Source: an uncultured Clostridia bacterium
GTDB taxonomy: Bacteria > Bacillota > Clostridia > TANB77 > CAG-508
Assembly (NCBI GenBank): GCA_949077355.1
Contig: CARUQW010000027.1
Coordinates: 2,674 to 13,849, forward strand
DNA: 11,176 nt
Direction of reading: 5' to 3'
Shown: piece by piece, positions 1 through 6,963 of the stretch
How the letters are laid out: each line of letters begins with the position of its first letter
Position numbering within the stretch: position 1 is the stretch's first letter
The notes under the pieces: generated by a model
What the model saw: only the letters and a program-made list of their open reading frames with translations
Database searches by the model: none
Told to the model about the DNA's origin: nothing
Position numbers and translations under genes: made by a program

Positions 1-29
1 GTACTCTTCTATTTTATTCAATTAATTGC

Positions 30-75
30 TTTACTTCTTATGTGAATTATGATAAAATAGGATACATAATTATGT
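30..75 (+). promoter_or_regulatory. Putative promoter of the first gene, with a palindrome at the start-site region
   Basis: A weak sigma-A-like promoter can be read as TTTACT (30-35), a 17-bp spacer and TAAAAT (53-58). An alternative is TTGCTT (26-31), 16 bp and TATGAT (48-53). Just downstream, 64-75 is the perfect palindrome ACATAATTATGT, where transcription would begin, and TTATGTGA occurs at 38-45. The same half-site recurs in the other promoters of this window, so this may be an operator. The exact promoter boxes are uncertain in such AT-rich DNA. Confidence 0.45.
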
Positions 76-123
76 TTTAACTATAAAAAGCTTAGTTAGC
101 ATTTTAAGAAAGGAGATATGAAT

Positions 124-1230
124 ATGGCAGAAGAAGGCTTCTTTGCAAGACTCTTTGGACTGGAAGACACAAATTCTGAAACCGAGCAAGAAAATCGGAT
201 AGAAGATACGGTAGAAACCAATGCAACAGAGTCTACGGGAACAACATTACAAGATGCAGTAAATTTTGTAGCCGAATTGCAGAGTTATTATTATAATGAT
301 ATCTGCAAGATGCAATCTGATTTACTTGTGCAAACCCTCAATGCTAATGAGGAAAAACTCATCAACAAAAAAATCAAACAAGATAAAACCGCACTTTCTC
401 AAATAGATGAAGTTCTAGAACAAGTAAAAGGAAATGAGAAAGAATACCAAACTATATGGAAAAAATCTGTTTATAGTTTTTACGATGAGATTGAAAAAGC
501 AAAATTAGCATCGGTTCAAACAAAAGTTTTTGCTATTTTAATTCAGCTATGTGCTATTAATACCAAGCAAGAATTGGATACAATTATTCTTAACCGTATT
601 GAGAAATATAAGGAAGCATGGAATATTTCACAAGAAATCCAAATTCCTAAAAATTTCAATGCCATTTTAGTAGATGGTAGTAATGGCATTGAAAGGTATC
701 GTTTTGGGGAGTTTTATAAAGCTGTTTATGAGAAGGACACTGATAGGGTACTCAATGCGAAACAATTAAACGAAATCAGAGCATTGGATTTTGAGTTTAA
801 AGACAAGATTTCTACTGATGAAGTATGGGTCTATATCTCAAATGTAACAAGATTTCAGTTCAATTTTATGCGAAGAACTTGTATGATTGGTAACACATGG
901 GAAGAAATGCCAAAAAATAAGTTGATTTTGGATGTTGTAAAGGTAAAAGATTTAAAACAATATCTAAAGGGGATTTTGCAAATTGTATTTACCAAAAATG
1001 CGCATGCGGTTATTTCTGTAATAGTTCCAACCAATCAGATGCTTAGTGTAATAGGACCTATTGAAAGGAATGGTGAAAAAGTAGAAATAATAAAAAGATA
1101 TCGGTTTTACCTAAAAGAAAGAAGCGGTTTGTATAAGAAAAATTTACTAACGGCAAGAGTTAGTAGGAGAAACATTCCAGAAAAATTATTATTTATATCT
1201 TATTTAGACTTCAAAAAAATGTATTTTTGA
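124..1230 (+). CDS. Unrecognised soluble protein encoded next to the Ter genes
   Basis: I do not recognise this 368-residue protein. It opens with a short hydrophobic patch (EEGFFARLFGL), then an acidic, Thr/Ser-rich and probably disordered stretch to about residue 40. A Lys/Glu-rich, mostly helical region with coiled-coil character follows to about residue 180. The C-terminal half is more mixed and looks like a folded alpha/beta domain, with hydrophobic strands such as HAVISVIVP. No signal peptide, membrane segment or enzyme motif is visible. The start at 124 is preferred over the in-frame ATG at 118: AGGAG (111-115) lies 8 bases before 124 but only 2 before 118. The gene has its own terminator, so it is a separate transcription unit, but its promoter shares the ACATAA/TTATGT half-site with the Ter promoters. 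That suggests co-regulation and a role in the same response. This is inference from context only. Confidence 0.8.
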   Translation: MAEEGFFARLFGLEDTNSETEQENRIEDTVETNATESTGTTLQDAVNFVAELQSYYYNDICKMQSDLLVQTLNANEEKLINKKIKQDKTALSQIDEVLEQVKGNEKEYQTIWKKSVYSFYDEIEKAKLASVQTKVFAILIQLCAINTKQELDTIILNRIEKYKEAWNISQEIQIPKNFNAILVDGSNGIERYRFGEFYKAVYEKDTDRVLNAKQLNEIRALDFEFKDKISTDEVWVYISNVTRFQFNFMRRTCMIGNTWEEMPKNKLILDVVKVKDLKQYLKGILQIVFTKNAHAVISVIVPTNQMLSVIGPIERNGEKVEIIKRYRFYLKERSGLYKKNLLTARVSRRNIPEKLLFISYLDFKKMYF

Positions 1231-1240
1231 GTTTAAACAA

Positions 1241-1285
1241 AGAGATCATAGGATGAAAAAAGTACATCCTATGGTCTCTTATTTT
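1241..1285 (+). terminator. Intrinsic terminator after the first gene
   Basis: A 15-bp stem pairs 1241-1255 with 1265-1279 (AGAGATCATAGGATG with CATCCTATGGTCTCT, one G-U pair). The loop is 9 bases, and TATTTTA follows. It begins 10 bases after the stop codon and separates this gene from the terD unit. Confidence 0.85.
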
Positions 1286-1294
1286 ATAGAGTAT

Positions 1295-1353
1295 ACATAA
1301 AAATAAAAAAATCACGCAAAAGTGTTGACTTTTTATGTTAAACGTTATATAAT
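1295..1353 (+). promoter_or_regulatory. Near-consensus sigma-A promoter of the terD-terD-telA unit with inverted repeats
   Basis: TTGACT (1325-1330), a 17-bp spacer and TATAAT (1348-1353) make a near-perfect sigma-A promoter, so transcription should start near 1360. ACATAAAAA (1295-1303) upstream is the exact inverse of TTTTTATGT (1330-1338), which overlaps the -35/spacer boundary. CGTTA (1343-1347) and TAACG (1357-1361) flank the -10 box. Such a strong core promoter in a stress locus would be expected to need repression or leader control. The inverted repeats are candidate operator sites. Confidence 0.8.
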
Positions 1354-1374
1354 ACCTAACGAACCAAATATTTA

Positions 1375-1443
1375 AGTAGCTAGTTTATTGTGTACAATGA
1401 ACTAACAGTATGTTCCCATAACCATGAGAACATCTTAGCTACT
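1375..1443 (+). ncRNA. Candidate structured 5' leader (three-way junction) of the terD operon
   Basis: This lies between the predicted start site (about 1360) and the terD ribosome binding site (1473-1478), and three stems can be drawn. P1 pairs AGTAGCTA (1375-1382) with TAGCTACT (1436-1443). P2 pairs GTTTATTG (1383-1390) with CAATGAAC (1395-1402), with one G-U pair and loop TGTA. P3 pairs ATGTTCCCAT (1410-1419) with ATGAGAACAT (1424-1433), with one C-A mismatch and loop AACC. P1 and P2 abut directly; linkers are TAACAGT (1403-1409) and CT (1434-1435). TAACAGT is repeated at 1448-1454, just 3' of P1, and could compete for the same partner. No terminator-like U tract follows, so control would more likely act on translation or RNA stability. 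I do not recognise it as a known riboswitch class. Confidence 0.55.
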
Positions 1444-1485
1444 CTTGTAACAGTCAACTTTTATCAAACTCAAGGAGGTAGACAC

Positions 1486-2058
1486 ATGTCTGTAAAATTA
1501 ACAAAAGGTCAGGGCGTTAACTTGAAAAAAGAGGCACCAAATTTAAAGCGGGTTCTTATCGGTTTAGGCTGGGATCCTGTAAAGTCTTTCTTTGGCGCTC
1601 AGATGGATATCGATGCAAGCGTAATTTGTATTGATGACAAGGGCTGGAAAGAAGATATTGTGTACTTTGGTAACTTAAGACATCGTTCTGGTGCAATTAA
1701 GCACTACGGCGATAACCTTACTGGTGACGGCGACGGTGATGATGAGCAGATTGAAATCAACCTGGAGAAAGTTCCAGCAGAAATCAATCGATTGTCCATT
1801 ATCATTAACATCTATTCTGCTTATAGCAGAAACCAGCATTTCGGCAAAGTAAAGAATTGCTTTGTTCATGCATCTGACATGGACTCTGGCAAGGAGTTAG
1901 TATACTACGATATTGACGGCAATTTCGATGGCAAGACCGGCATCTTTGTAGCAGATATTTACCGATACAATGGTGAATGGAAGTTTAAAGCTGTTGGAGA
2001 AGGCGTCAAAGTGCGGGGAATATCGGAAATGGCTGAAATGAAGTGCAACCGCAGGTAA
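1486..2058 (+). CDS. terD: TerD-family Ca2+-binding stress protein, first copy
   Basis: This 190-residue protein is a single TerD domain of full family length. It shows the N-terminal strand with VKLTKGQGVNL (3-13), GLGWD (26-30), the first acidic site DIDAS (41-45) and the hallmark loop HYGDNLTGDGDGDDE (73-87). The C-terminal GEWKFKAVGEG signature is at 163-173. In TerD family members the acidic residues of these two regions bind Ca2+. The protein is cytosolic, with no signal peptide. The start at 1486 has AGGAGG (1473-1478) 7 bases upstream. The same frame is open back to a GTG at 1390, but that stretch is the structured leader. The last 17 residues (VKVRGISEMAEMKCNRR) differ from the usual LADLCQEYGI-type ending seen in the next gene, so the tail is divergent. 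The neighbouring second copy, 46 bases downstream, makes an operon of paralogues. The exact role of TerD in tellurite and phage resistance is not settled. Confidence 0.95.
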   Translation: MSVKLTKGQGVNLKKEAPNLKRVLIGLGWDPVKSFFGAQMDIDASVICIDDKGWKEDIVYFGNLRHRSGAIKHYGDNLTGDGDGDDEQIEINLEKVPAEINRLSIIINIYSAYSRNQHFGKVKNCFVHASDMDSGKELVYYDIDGNFDGKTGIFVADIYRYNGEWKFKAVGEGVKVRGISEMAEMKCNRR

Positions 2059-2104
2059 ACTGCATAAGTAAACAAAATAAAAAACAAAAACAGGAGGAAT
2101 TATT

Positions 2105-2683
2105 ATGGCAGTAACATTAACAAAAGGTGGAAGAGTTAACTTAACAAAAGGTACCGGGTTAAAAGAAGGCATGATCGGCTTAGGTTGGGATACCAACCGG
2201 TATGAAGGCAGCGCAGACTTTGACTTGGATTTGGTAATTTTCGAGTGTGATAAAAATAAGCGTTGCATCGATGAGCGGCATTTTATCTTCTATAGCAATC
2301 TCGAAGATCCAGAAGGAGCAATTAAACACTCTGGTGATAACCGCACAGGCGCAGGAGACGGCGACGATGAAACAGCATTCATCAAGTTTGCTAACATTCC
2401 TGAAACAGTGGAAAACATTGTTATCGTAGTTACCATCTATGAGGCAAAGGCAAATAACCAGAACTTCGGGCTGGTGGATAACGCATTTATCCATATGGTG
2501 AACACAGAAACCAATGAGGAGATTTTGCGGTATGACCTTGGGGAAGATTTTTCAATCCAGACGGCAGTTGTATTTGCAGAGATTTACAAAAATGCCGGCG
2601 AGTGGAAATTCAAGGCTGTTGGCGAAGGATATGCTAAAGATTTGGCAGATCTTTGTCAGGAATATGGCATTGATGTTGCATAA
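2105..2683 (+). CDS. terD: TerD-family Ca2+-binding stress protein, second copy
   Basis: This 192-residue protein has a full-length TerD domain. Landmarks are VTLTKGGRVNLTKG (3-16), GLGWD (25-29), DFDLDL (38-43), the canonical Ca2+ loop HSGDNRTGAGDGDDE (75-89), the NQNFG motif (118-122) and GEWKFKAVGEG (165-175). It ends with a typical LADLCQEYGIDVA tail. All acidic residues expected for two Ca2+ sites are present. It is clearly paralogous to the preceding gene but diverged over its whole length, so the pair is an old duplication and the two may form a hetero-complex or bind different partners. AGGAGG (2092-2097) lies 7 bases before the ATG. Subfamily naming (TerD, TerE, TerZ, or Bacillus YceC/D/E) cannot be fixed by eye. 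Confidence 0.95.
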   Translation: MAVTLTKGGRVNLTKGTGLKEGMIGLGWDTNRYEGSADFDLDLVIFECDKNKRCIDERHFIFYSNLEDPEGAIKHSGDNRTGAGDGDDETAFIKFANIPETVENIVIVVTIYEAKANNQNFGLVDNAFIHMVNTETNEEILRYDLGEDFSIQTAVVFAEIYKNAGEWKFKAVGEGYAKDLADLCQEYGIDVA

Positions 2684-2716
2684 GAAAGCAGCGTGTAGCT
2701 AATTAACTTAAGACCT

Positions 2717-2754
2717 GCACCTCATTTGCTATGCAAGTGAGGTGCTTTTCTTTC
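2717..2754 (+). terminator. Hairpin terminator/attenuator between terD and telA
   Basis: GCACCTCATTTGC (2717-2729) pairs with GCAAGTGAGGTGC (2733-2745) with one G-U pair. The loop is 3 bases and TTTTCTTTC follows. It has the full form of an intrinsic terminator, yet telA starts only 29 bases later with no visible promoter of its own. It therefore probably works as a partial terminator that sets telA expression below that of the terD genes. Confidence 0.8.
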
Positions 2755-2782
2755 AAAAAACAAACATTAGGAGGATTAAAAC

Positions 2783-3862
2783 ATGGAAGAAATGGTAATG
2801 CAGCAGGAATTATCACTACCAGCTAGTTATGCACAGCGCATGACACCTGAGGCGGCTCGGAAAGTAGCAGATTTAAAAGCAACGATTGATATGCATGACA
2901 AAGGAAAAGTAGTTGCCTATGGGCGCGAACAGCAGGCTTCACTCGGTAAGTTTTCGGATTCTATTTTACAGGGTGTTGGAACCAAAGAAGTTGGTGAAGC
3001 AGGTCAGCTGTTAGCCCAAGTTGTTGGAGACCTGAATGGTTACAAAGCAACTTGCAATCAGGAAAATTCTGGATTGTTTGGATTTTTCAAAAAACAGAAA
3101 TCCAAATTAAAAGCACTTCAGACCAAGTACAGGTCTTTGGCCGATAACATGGATATTGTTGTCAAAGAACTGCAAAAGAAAGACTTGGCATTAGGTCAGG
3201 TTTCCAGAAACTTTGATGTCATGTATGAAGAAAACCGTGCAACCTATGAGTTTTTGACAATGGTCATCTTTGCAGGTGAGCAGGCTTTAGCAGAAGAAAA
3301 ACAAAAACTGGCCACGATGAGGCAGGAGGCAGAAGCGTCTGGCGATTCCATGGAAATGCAGAGAGTATCTGATTTCAGCGATGATATCATTCGATTTGAA
3401 AGAAGATTGTATGACTTGAAATTGACGCGAACCGTAGCCATCCAGCAGGCACCTCAAATTCGGAATATCCAAAAAGGTGCAGATGAAGTTTCTGAGAGTA
3501 TTAAGACTACAATTGTCACATCGATTCCATTGTGGAAGTCACAAATGGCAATTGCTCTGGGAATGAAGGTGGTAAAAGAAGGTTTAGATGCTGTTAATAG
3601 TGTCAAAGATGTAACCAATGCTATGCTACTTGCCAATTCTCAAATGAACAAACAGCTCACATTAGAAGCTGCTCAGGCAGTTGAAAGAGGAGTGATTGAT
3701 ATTGAAACAATTAATCAAGTCAATCAGGATTTGATTGAGTCAATTAATGGTTCTTATGAGATTGCGCAGAAAGCTATTACGGCAAGAGAAGAGGGAGCTA
3801 AGCAGCTTCAGGCAAATGAGGCTGAACTCAAAGCTGCAATTGTCAAATATACAAATTTGTAA
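2783..3862 (+). CDS. telA: TelA-family toxic anion resistance protein
   Basis: This 359-residue protein matches the TelA family (PF05816; relatives are KlaB/TelA of plasmid RK2 and Bacillus YceH) in length and sequence. It is almost entirely helical, with heptad-rich coiled coils around 110-220. It carries the family segments QQAPQIRNIQ (221-230) and IPLWKSQMAIALG (248-260), followed by long amphipathic helices to the C-terminus. There is no signal peptide or membrane span, so it is cytosolic or peripherally membrane-associated. TelA homologues are linked to tellurite, nisin and cell-envelope stress tolerance; the biochemical role is unknown. A short hydrophobic-basic motif GLFGFFKKQKSK (97-108) could contact the membrane. 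The ATG at 2783 has AGGAGG 8 bases upstream; the next Met codons (2792, 2798) are less well placed. It follows the two terD genes past a hairpin and ends just before the shared convergent terminator. Confidence 0.95.
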   Translation: MEEMVMQQELSLPASYAQRMTPEAARKVADLKATIDMHDKGKVVAYGREQQASLGKFSDSILQGVGTKEVGEAGQLLAQVVGDLNGYKATCNQENSGLFGFFKKQKSKLKALQTKYRSLADNMDIVVKELQKKDLALGQVSRNFDVMYEENRATYEFLTMVIFAGEQALAEEKQKLATMRQEAEASGDSMEMQRVSDFSDDIIRFERRLYDLKLTRTVAIQQAPQIRNIQKGADEVSESIKTTIVTSIPLWKSQMAIALGMKVVKEGLDAVNSVKDVTNAMLLANSQMNKQLTLEAAQAVERGVIDIETINQVNQDLIESINGSYEIAQKAITAREEGAKQLQANEAELKAAIVKYTNL

Positions 3863-3880
3863 GCAGCTAAGAATAAATCA

Positions 3881-3921
3881 AATCAAAAAATCCAGTTCAT
3901 AATGAACTGGATTTTTTGATT
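3881..3921. terminator. Bidirectional terminator shared by telA and the minus-strand operon
   Basis: A perfect 19-bp inverted repeat pairs 3881-3899 with 3903-3921 around a 3-base loop. The arms carry A6 on one side and T6 on the other, so the hairpin gives a U tract in either direction. It lies 18 bases after the telA stop. Its right arm and loop also encode the last residues (IKKSSSL) and stop codon of the convergent HAD gene, so one element ends both operons. Confidence 0.92.
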
Positions 3922-4649
3922 AAGTTAATAACAAAATCAAGTATGCTATCAGCTGATTCTGCCTTTACGAACTTATTAAGGGCTTTTAATTCACAGTCAG
4001 AAGGAATTATGCCATAATTTGAATATTCTAACATAGAAATATCTAAATTACTATCACCAGCTGCAATAGTAGTCTGGTTTTCGTTTAGCAAATATTCATT
4101 TATATATTTTAAAGCATTTCCTTTGGTAATTTCTGCTGGAATGGCATATACTTTCTTGCCCTGAAAAGAAAGTTGCCAAATTTTTGTATCTAATTCATAT
4201 TTTAGGACCTTTTTACAACTGTCAATATCATCAACCTTTGCAAAAATAAACTTTTCATCAATAATTTTAGGAGAAGATAGTAAAGTAGGAAGTGTCGTAA
4301 AAACATGATATACCTTTTCGAAATCATATCGATTTAAAATAGTATTTACATGGTTATCCCAGCTAGGATCTATCCTCCCATTATGCAATATCACTCCACC
4401 ATTATCAATAATAGCATATTTTGTATCTTGAAATAAATGAACTCTATTAAACTGTGTCAGAGAACGAGTGGTTGCTGGTATTACTAACATTCTATTCATA
4501 AGAAACTTTAGCTTTTGCACAGCAGAGAATGTCATATAGGTAATTTCTCTACCTTGGTAACGCTCCACACAATGGAACATATCTTTATTGCCAGCAATCG
4601 TTCGATGAGAAAATATCATAGTATTATCTAAATCCGTAGCAAATATCAT
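3897..4649 (-). CDS. HAD-superfamily phosphatase of the Ter biosynthetic module
   Basis: This 250-residue cytosolic hydrolase has every HAD motif. Motif I is DLDNT (6-10), with D6 as predicted nucleophile and D8 as acid/base. Motif II lies in PATTRS (58-63), motif III is K176 in EITKGNAL, and motif IV is GDSNLD (198-203). The insert between motifs II and III, about 100 residues, is a C2-type cap as in Cof-like sugar or nucleotide phosphatases. In Ter loci this HAD family (named as part of the Ter biosynthetic module) is predicted to remove a phosphate from an intermediate made by the PRTases and lyase; the substrate is unknown. It is the last of four tightly packed genes, 12 bases after the stop of the PRTase-PELOTA gene. 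Its site AGAGGTGA overlaps that gap. The final codons lie in the terminator hairpin, so tail sequence and termination are coupled. Confidence 0.9.
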   Translation of the reverse strand: MIFATDLDNTMIFSHRTIAGNKDMFHCVERYQGREITYMTFSAVQKLKFLMNRMLVIPATTRSLTQFNRVHLFQDTKYAIIDNGGVILHNGRIDPSWDNHVNTILNRYDFEKVYHVFTTLPTLLSSPKIIDEKFIFAKVDDIDSCKKVLKYELDTKIWQLSFQGKKVYAIPAEITKGNALKYINEYLLNENQTTIAAGDSNLDISMLEYSNYGIIPSDCELKALNKFVKAESADSILDFVINLIKKSSSL

Positions 4650-4661
4650 AAGCTCACCTCT

Positions 4662-5753
4662 TTATACATCTGATAATTTCTTTATAATGCCACATACACG
4701 ATACATTTGCAAAGGATATTCTTTGATTGGAACGTTTTTTTCTTCACAAAGCCTTTGAATATGAGCAAAATTATGCATGTCTGCCAAATTTCTTACTAAG
4801 ACACAATAAGGAATTCTTCTAAGTAGTACTCTTGTTGTTTCTCCAACACCAGGCTTGATTTTAGAAATATCAGTCAAGCCAAAGTCTCTTGCAATTGATT
4901 TTACTTCATCCATTCCTATACGAGAATTATTTCGAATTGGTTCAGGTTGAAAATAATTGTAATCAACACATTTAAAATAACTACTAACAATATCGATAAA
5001 TTCATTCGATTTGTCTTCTTTCAAAAGTTCCCCATAATATACTGCTCCGTGAAAATCGCCTGGACCAATAAGGTCTTTTCTTAAGAATGTGCGACTCACA
5101 AGACCACTGACGGTGGAATTTAAACAAGCACTTGGAATAAGAAAATCCTCATGGGTACCACATAAATCTGTAATAAAAGCAGGGTCGGAAAGAACTGCTA
5201 GCGTACTACCAAGAGAAGAAAATTTAGAATTTTGCATCTTTAATTTTTGACAAGCTTCGTTCAAAACTTCGTTGATAGCACCTTTACCAATCCAACCATC
5301 GATAAATTGAATTCCAGATGAACCATGCTGACTAACAATATAGTCAATTGCATTTTCATCAATCCCTTTGCCACGAATAATGGAGATACTATAATGTGGC
5401 ACAACAATGTGATATTTGTACCTCAGAAATCTTTTGAGCAAGATACCAATTGGTGTACCAGCTCGAGCTAAAGATACAAGAACTAATTTGTCACCAAACT
5501 TTGCATATAACTTGTCAGCAAGAATTGCAGTTGCATTTGCTGTTTTGTAAGACAAAGTAGCTAAAGCTTCTTCATAAATTTGCATATATTCTTGTGTTGG
5601 CTTATATTCCAAAGGCAACATCTCAGAATAATGAACACCTGACTGATTGAGGATTTCTCTTTCTTCTGTGGGTAATGGTGTAATCAGACCAGAGATATCC
5701 TTAAGAAGAATGGTTACATCTTCATTCCGATAACTACTTTTTACTAAATTCAT
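4662..5753 (-). CDS. PRTase (StiP family) with C-terminal PELOTA domain, Ter biosynthetic module
   Basis: This 363-residue protein matches the family labelled 'cysteine protease StiP' in many databases. It was reinterpreted in the Ter analysis of Anantharaman and colleagues as a phosphoribosyltransferase-like domain joined to a PELOTA RNA-binding-type domain. Visible features are SLARAGTPIG (94-103), the PRTase-like loop FIDGWIGKGA (150-159), and IPSACLNSTVSGLVSRTF (206-223), which contains the Cys behind the protease label. The C-terminal domain, about 285-360, carries KPGVGETTRVLLRR (300-313) and YRVCGIIKK (351-359). No signal peptide is present. The protease name has weak support from this sequence; a role in transferring or cleaving a ribosyl-phosphate fits the neighbours better. 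It begins 9 bases after the TRSP gene stop with AAGGTGA as ribosome site, and 12 bases separate it from the HAD gene, so translation is probably coupled. Confidence 0.9.
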   Translation of the reverse strand: MNLVKSSYRNEDVTILLKDISGLITPLPTEEREILNQSGVHYSEMLPLEYKPTQEYMQIYEEALATLSYKTANATAILADKLYAKFGDKLVLVSLARAGTPIGILLKRFLRYKYHIVVPHYSISIIRGKGIDENAIDYIVSQHGSSGIQFIDGWIGKGAINEVLNEACQKLKMQNSKFSSLGSTLAVLSDPAFITDLCGTHEDFLIPSACLNSTVSGLVSRTFLRKDLIGPGDFHGAVYYGELLKEDKSNEFIDIVSSYFKCVDYNYFQPEPIRNNSRIGMDEVKSIARDFGLTDISKIKPGVGETTRVLLRRIPYCVLVRNLADMHNFAHIQRLCEEKNVPIKEYPLQMYRVCGIIKKLSDV

Positions 5754-5762
5754 ACTTTCACC

Positions 5763-6950
5763 TTAACCTTTCAAAACAATAAAAACAATCGTATCAAGTT
5801 TACAGCCAGTACTTACAAGGGTAGAAGAAATATCAGTCATAAATGCTTCTGTCGGTATGACATCGGTAACAATATAAACTCTGTCATATTTTCGAAGATT
5901 GTAAACATAAGTTTTTCTTTCCTTATTATAAGCACTGGTAATCGGATAACGATACTGGATAGCATAATCCTTTAAAGTAGATGTTTCAATTGGACTTCTA
6001 GTAGTTGCATGACAGCAAACATTAACATGCTGTTCTTCTGCAAGCATTTTTCCAAATACCATTGGTGAAAACATATATTCCTCTGTTCCTAATACCAAAA
6101 TATTCTCATTGCTTTTTGGCAAGTAATTGCTGATTTGTGCTATAATTTGAGAATAAAGAATATTAGAAAACATTTTGAAATGACAAGGAACGAAACCAAG
6201 CCGTTCTTTCGAAAAATTTGAAACGTCACAAGGTACTTCTACCACATTAGGATTACATTCTATTTTCACAAATGTAGTGTCTGAGCATGATGAGGGAATG
6301 GGGACGATTGTTTTTAAATTAGCAATTTCACCTCTTAATAAGCAAAAGGTACTAATTTTTAAACAATTAAATTTATTTGCCCATTCTTGATTTTGCCAAT
6401 TAAGAATAGAAGCTACTCCATAATTTGCATGAATACCAATCCTTTCCAATTCATGAATGAAATTCAAAATTGTATTTCCTGTTGAAATCTCATCATCAAC
6501 GAAAAGAATACGGTCACATTTTTGCAAGCTACGGATATCGCCATACAAAAGTTGTTCTGTTGCATGAGAATGTTCTTCTTTAAACTCCAAAATAGGAGTT
6601 TTATTTGATAGAATTTCTCTTGTTGTCTGCATATAGTAAATGCAATTTGGCAAATGACACGCCAAATAATTTCCAATTGCTGTTGCCGTTTCTGCAAAAC
6701 CAATAACAACAATTTTTTCTGTTTTATTGGTTCCTTTTATAACTTCTTGTGTTAACTCTTCAAAAAGAGAAAAAGCTTTGGAAGGATTCACTGGAATATG
6801 TTTTCCCTGAAGAGGATTTACAAATAGAAAATCCCGTTTTGGATTATGCATTCTTTTACAAATCTTTACCATATCGGTAGGGGAAAAGCTTTGGCTATGA
6901 TTTTCATAAATTGTAACATAGTTTGATAATGCTAATGAATTTTTCTTCAT
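5763..6950 (-). CDS. PRTase_2-TRSP two-domain protein, Ter biosynthetic module
   Basis: This 395-residue protein has two domains. The N-terminal half is a phosphoribosyltransferase. FAETATAIG (85-93) is the early loop, and RILFVDDEISTGNT (147-160) is the classic PRPP-binding motif, with paired acids D152-D153 and the STGNT phosphate loop. The second domain carries the ATTRSPIE motif (315-322) that gives the TRSP domain (PF12500) its name, and ends with a Rossmann-like RVYIVTDVIPT segment. Such proteins occur almost only in Ter-linked biosynthetic operons, where they are proposed to build a nucleoside-like product from PRPP. An in-frame ATG at 7004 would give 18 more residues, but it overlaps the upstream gene by 41 bases. 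The start at 6950 has AGGAG 7 bases before it and is preferred. The gap to the lyase gene is 13 bases and to the PELOTA gene 9 bases. Confidence 0.92.
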   Translation of the reverse strand: MKKNSLALSNYVTIYENHSQSFSPTDMVKICKRMHNPKRDFLFVNPLQGKHIPVNPSKAFSLFEELTQEVIKGTNKTEKIVVIGFAETATAIGNYLACHLPNCIYYMQTTREILSNKTPILEFKEEHSHATEQLLYGDIRSLQKCDRILFVDDEISTGNTILNFIHELERIGIHANYGVASILNWQNQEWANKFNCLKISTFCLLRGEIANLKTIVPIPSSCSDTTFVKIECNPNVVEVPCDVSNFSKERLGFVPCHFKMFSNILYSQIIAQISNYLPKSNENILVLGTEEYMFSPMVFGKMLAEEQHVNVCCHATTRSPIETSTLKDYAIQYRYPITSAYNKERKTYVYNLRKYDRVYIVTDVIPTEAFMTDISSTLVSTGCKLDTIVFIVLKG

Positions 6951-6963
6951 AGACAATCTCCTT

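Noticed and set aside
1390..1485. Possible 32-residue N-terminal extension of the first TerD from a GTG at 1390
   Set aside because: The ATG at 1486 has a strong ribosome site and gives the normal TerD N-terminus; the upstream stretch has no ribosome site and lies in the structured leader.
2000..2115. Frameshift at the 3' end of the first terD, because its C-terminal tail differs from the second copy
   Set aside because: Neither of the other frames restores a typical TerD tail with a nearby stop, so natural divergence is the simpler explanation.
1675..2494. Minus-strand open frames across the terD genes
   Set aside because: They lie opposite well-supported genes, lack ribosome sites and have no recognisable motifs.
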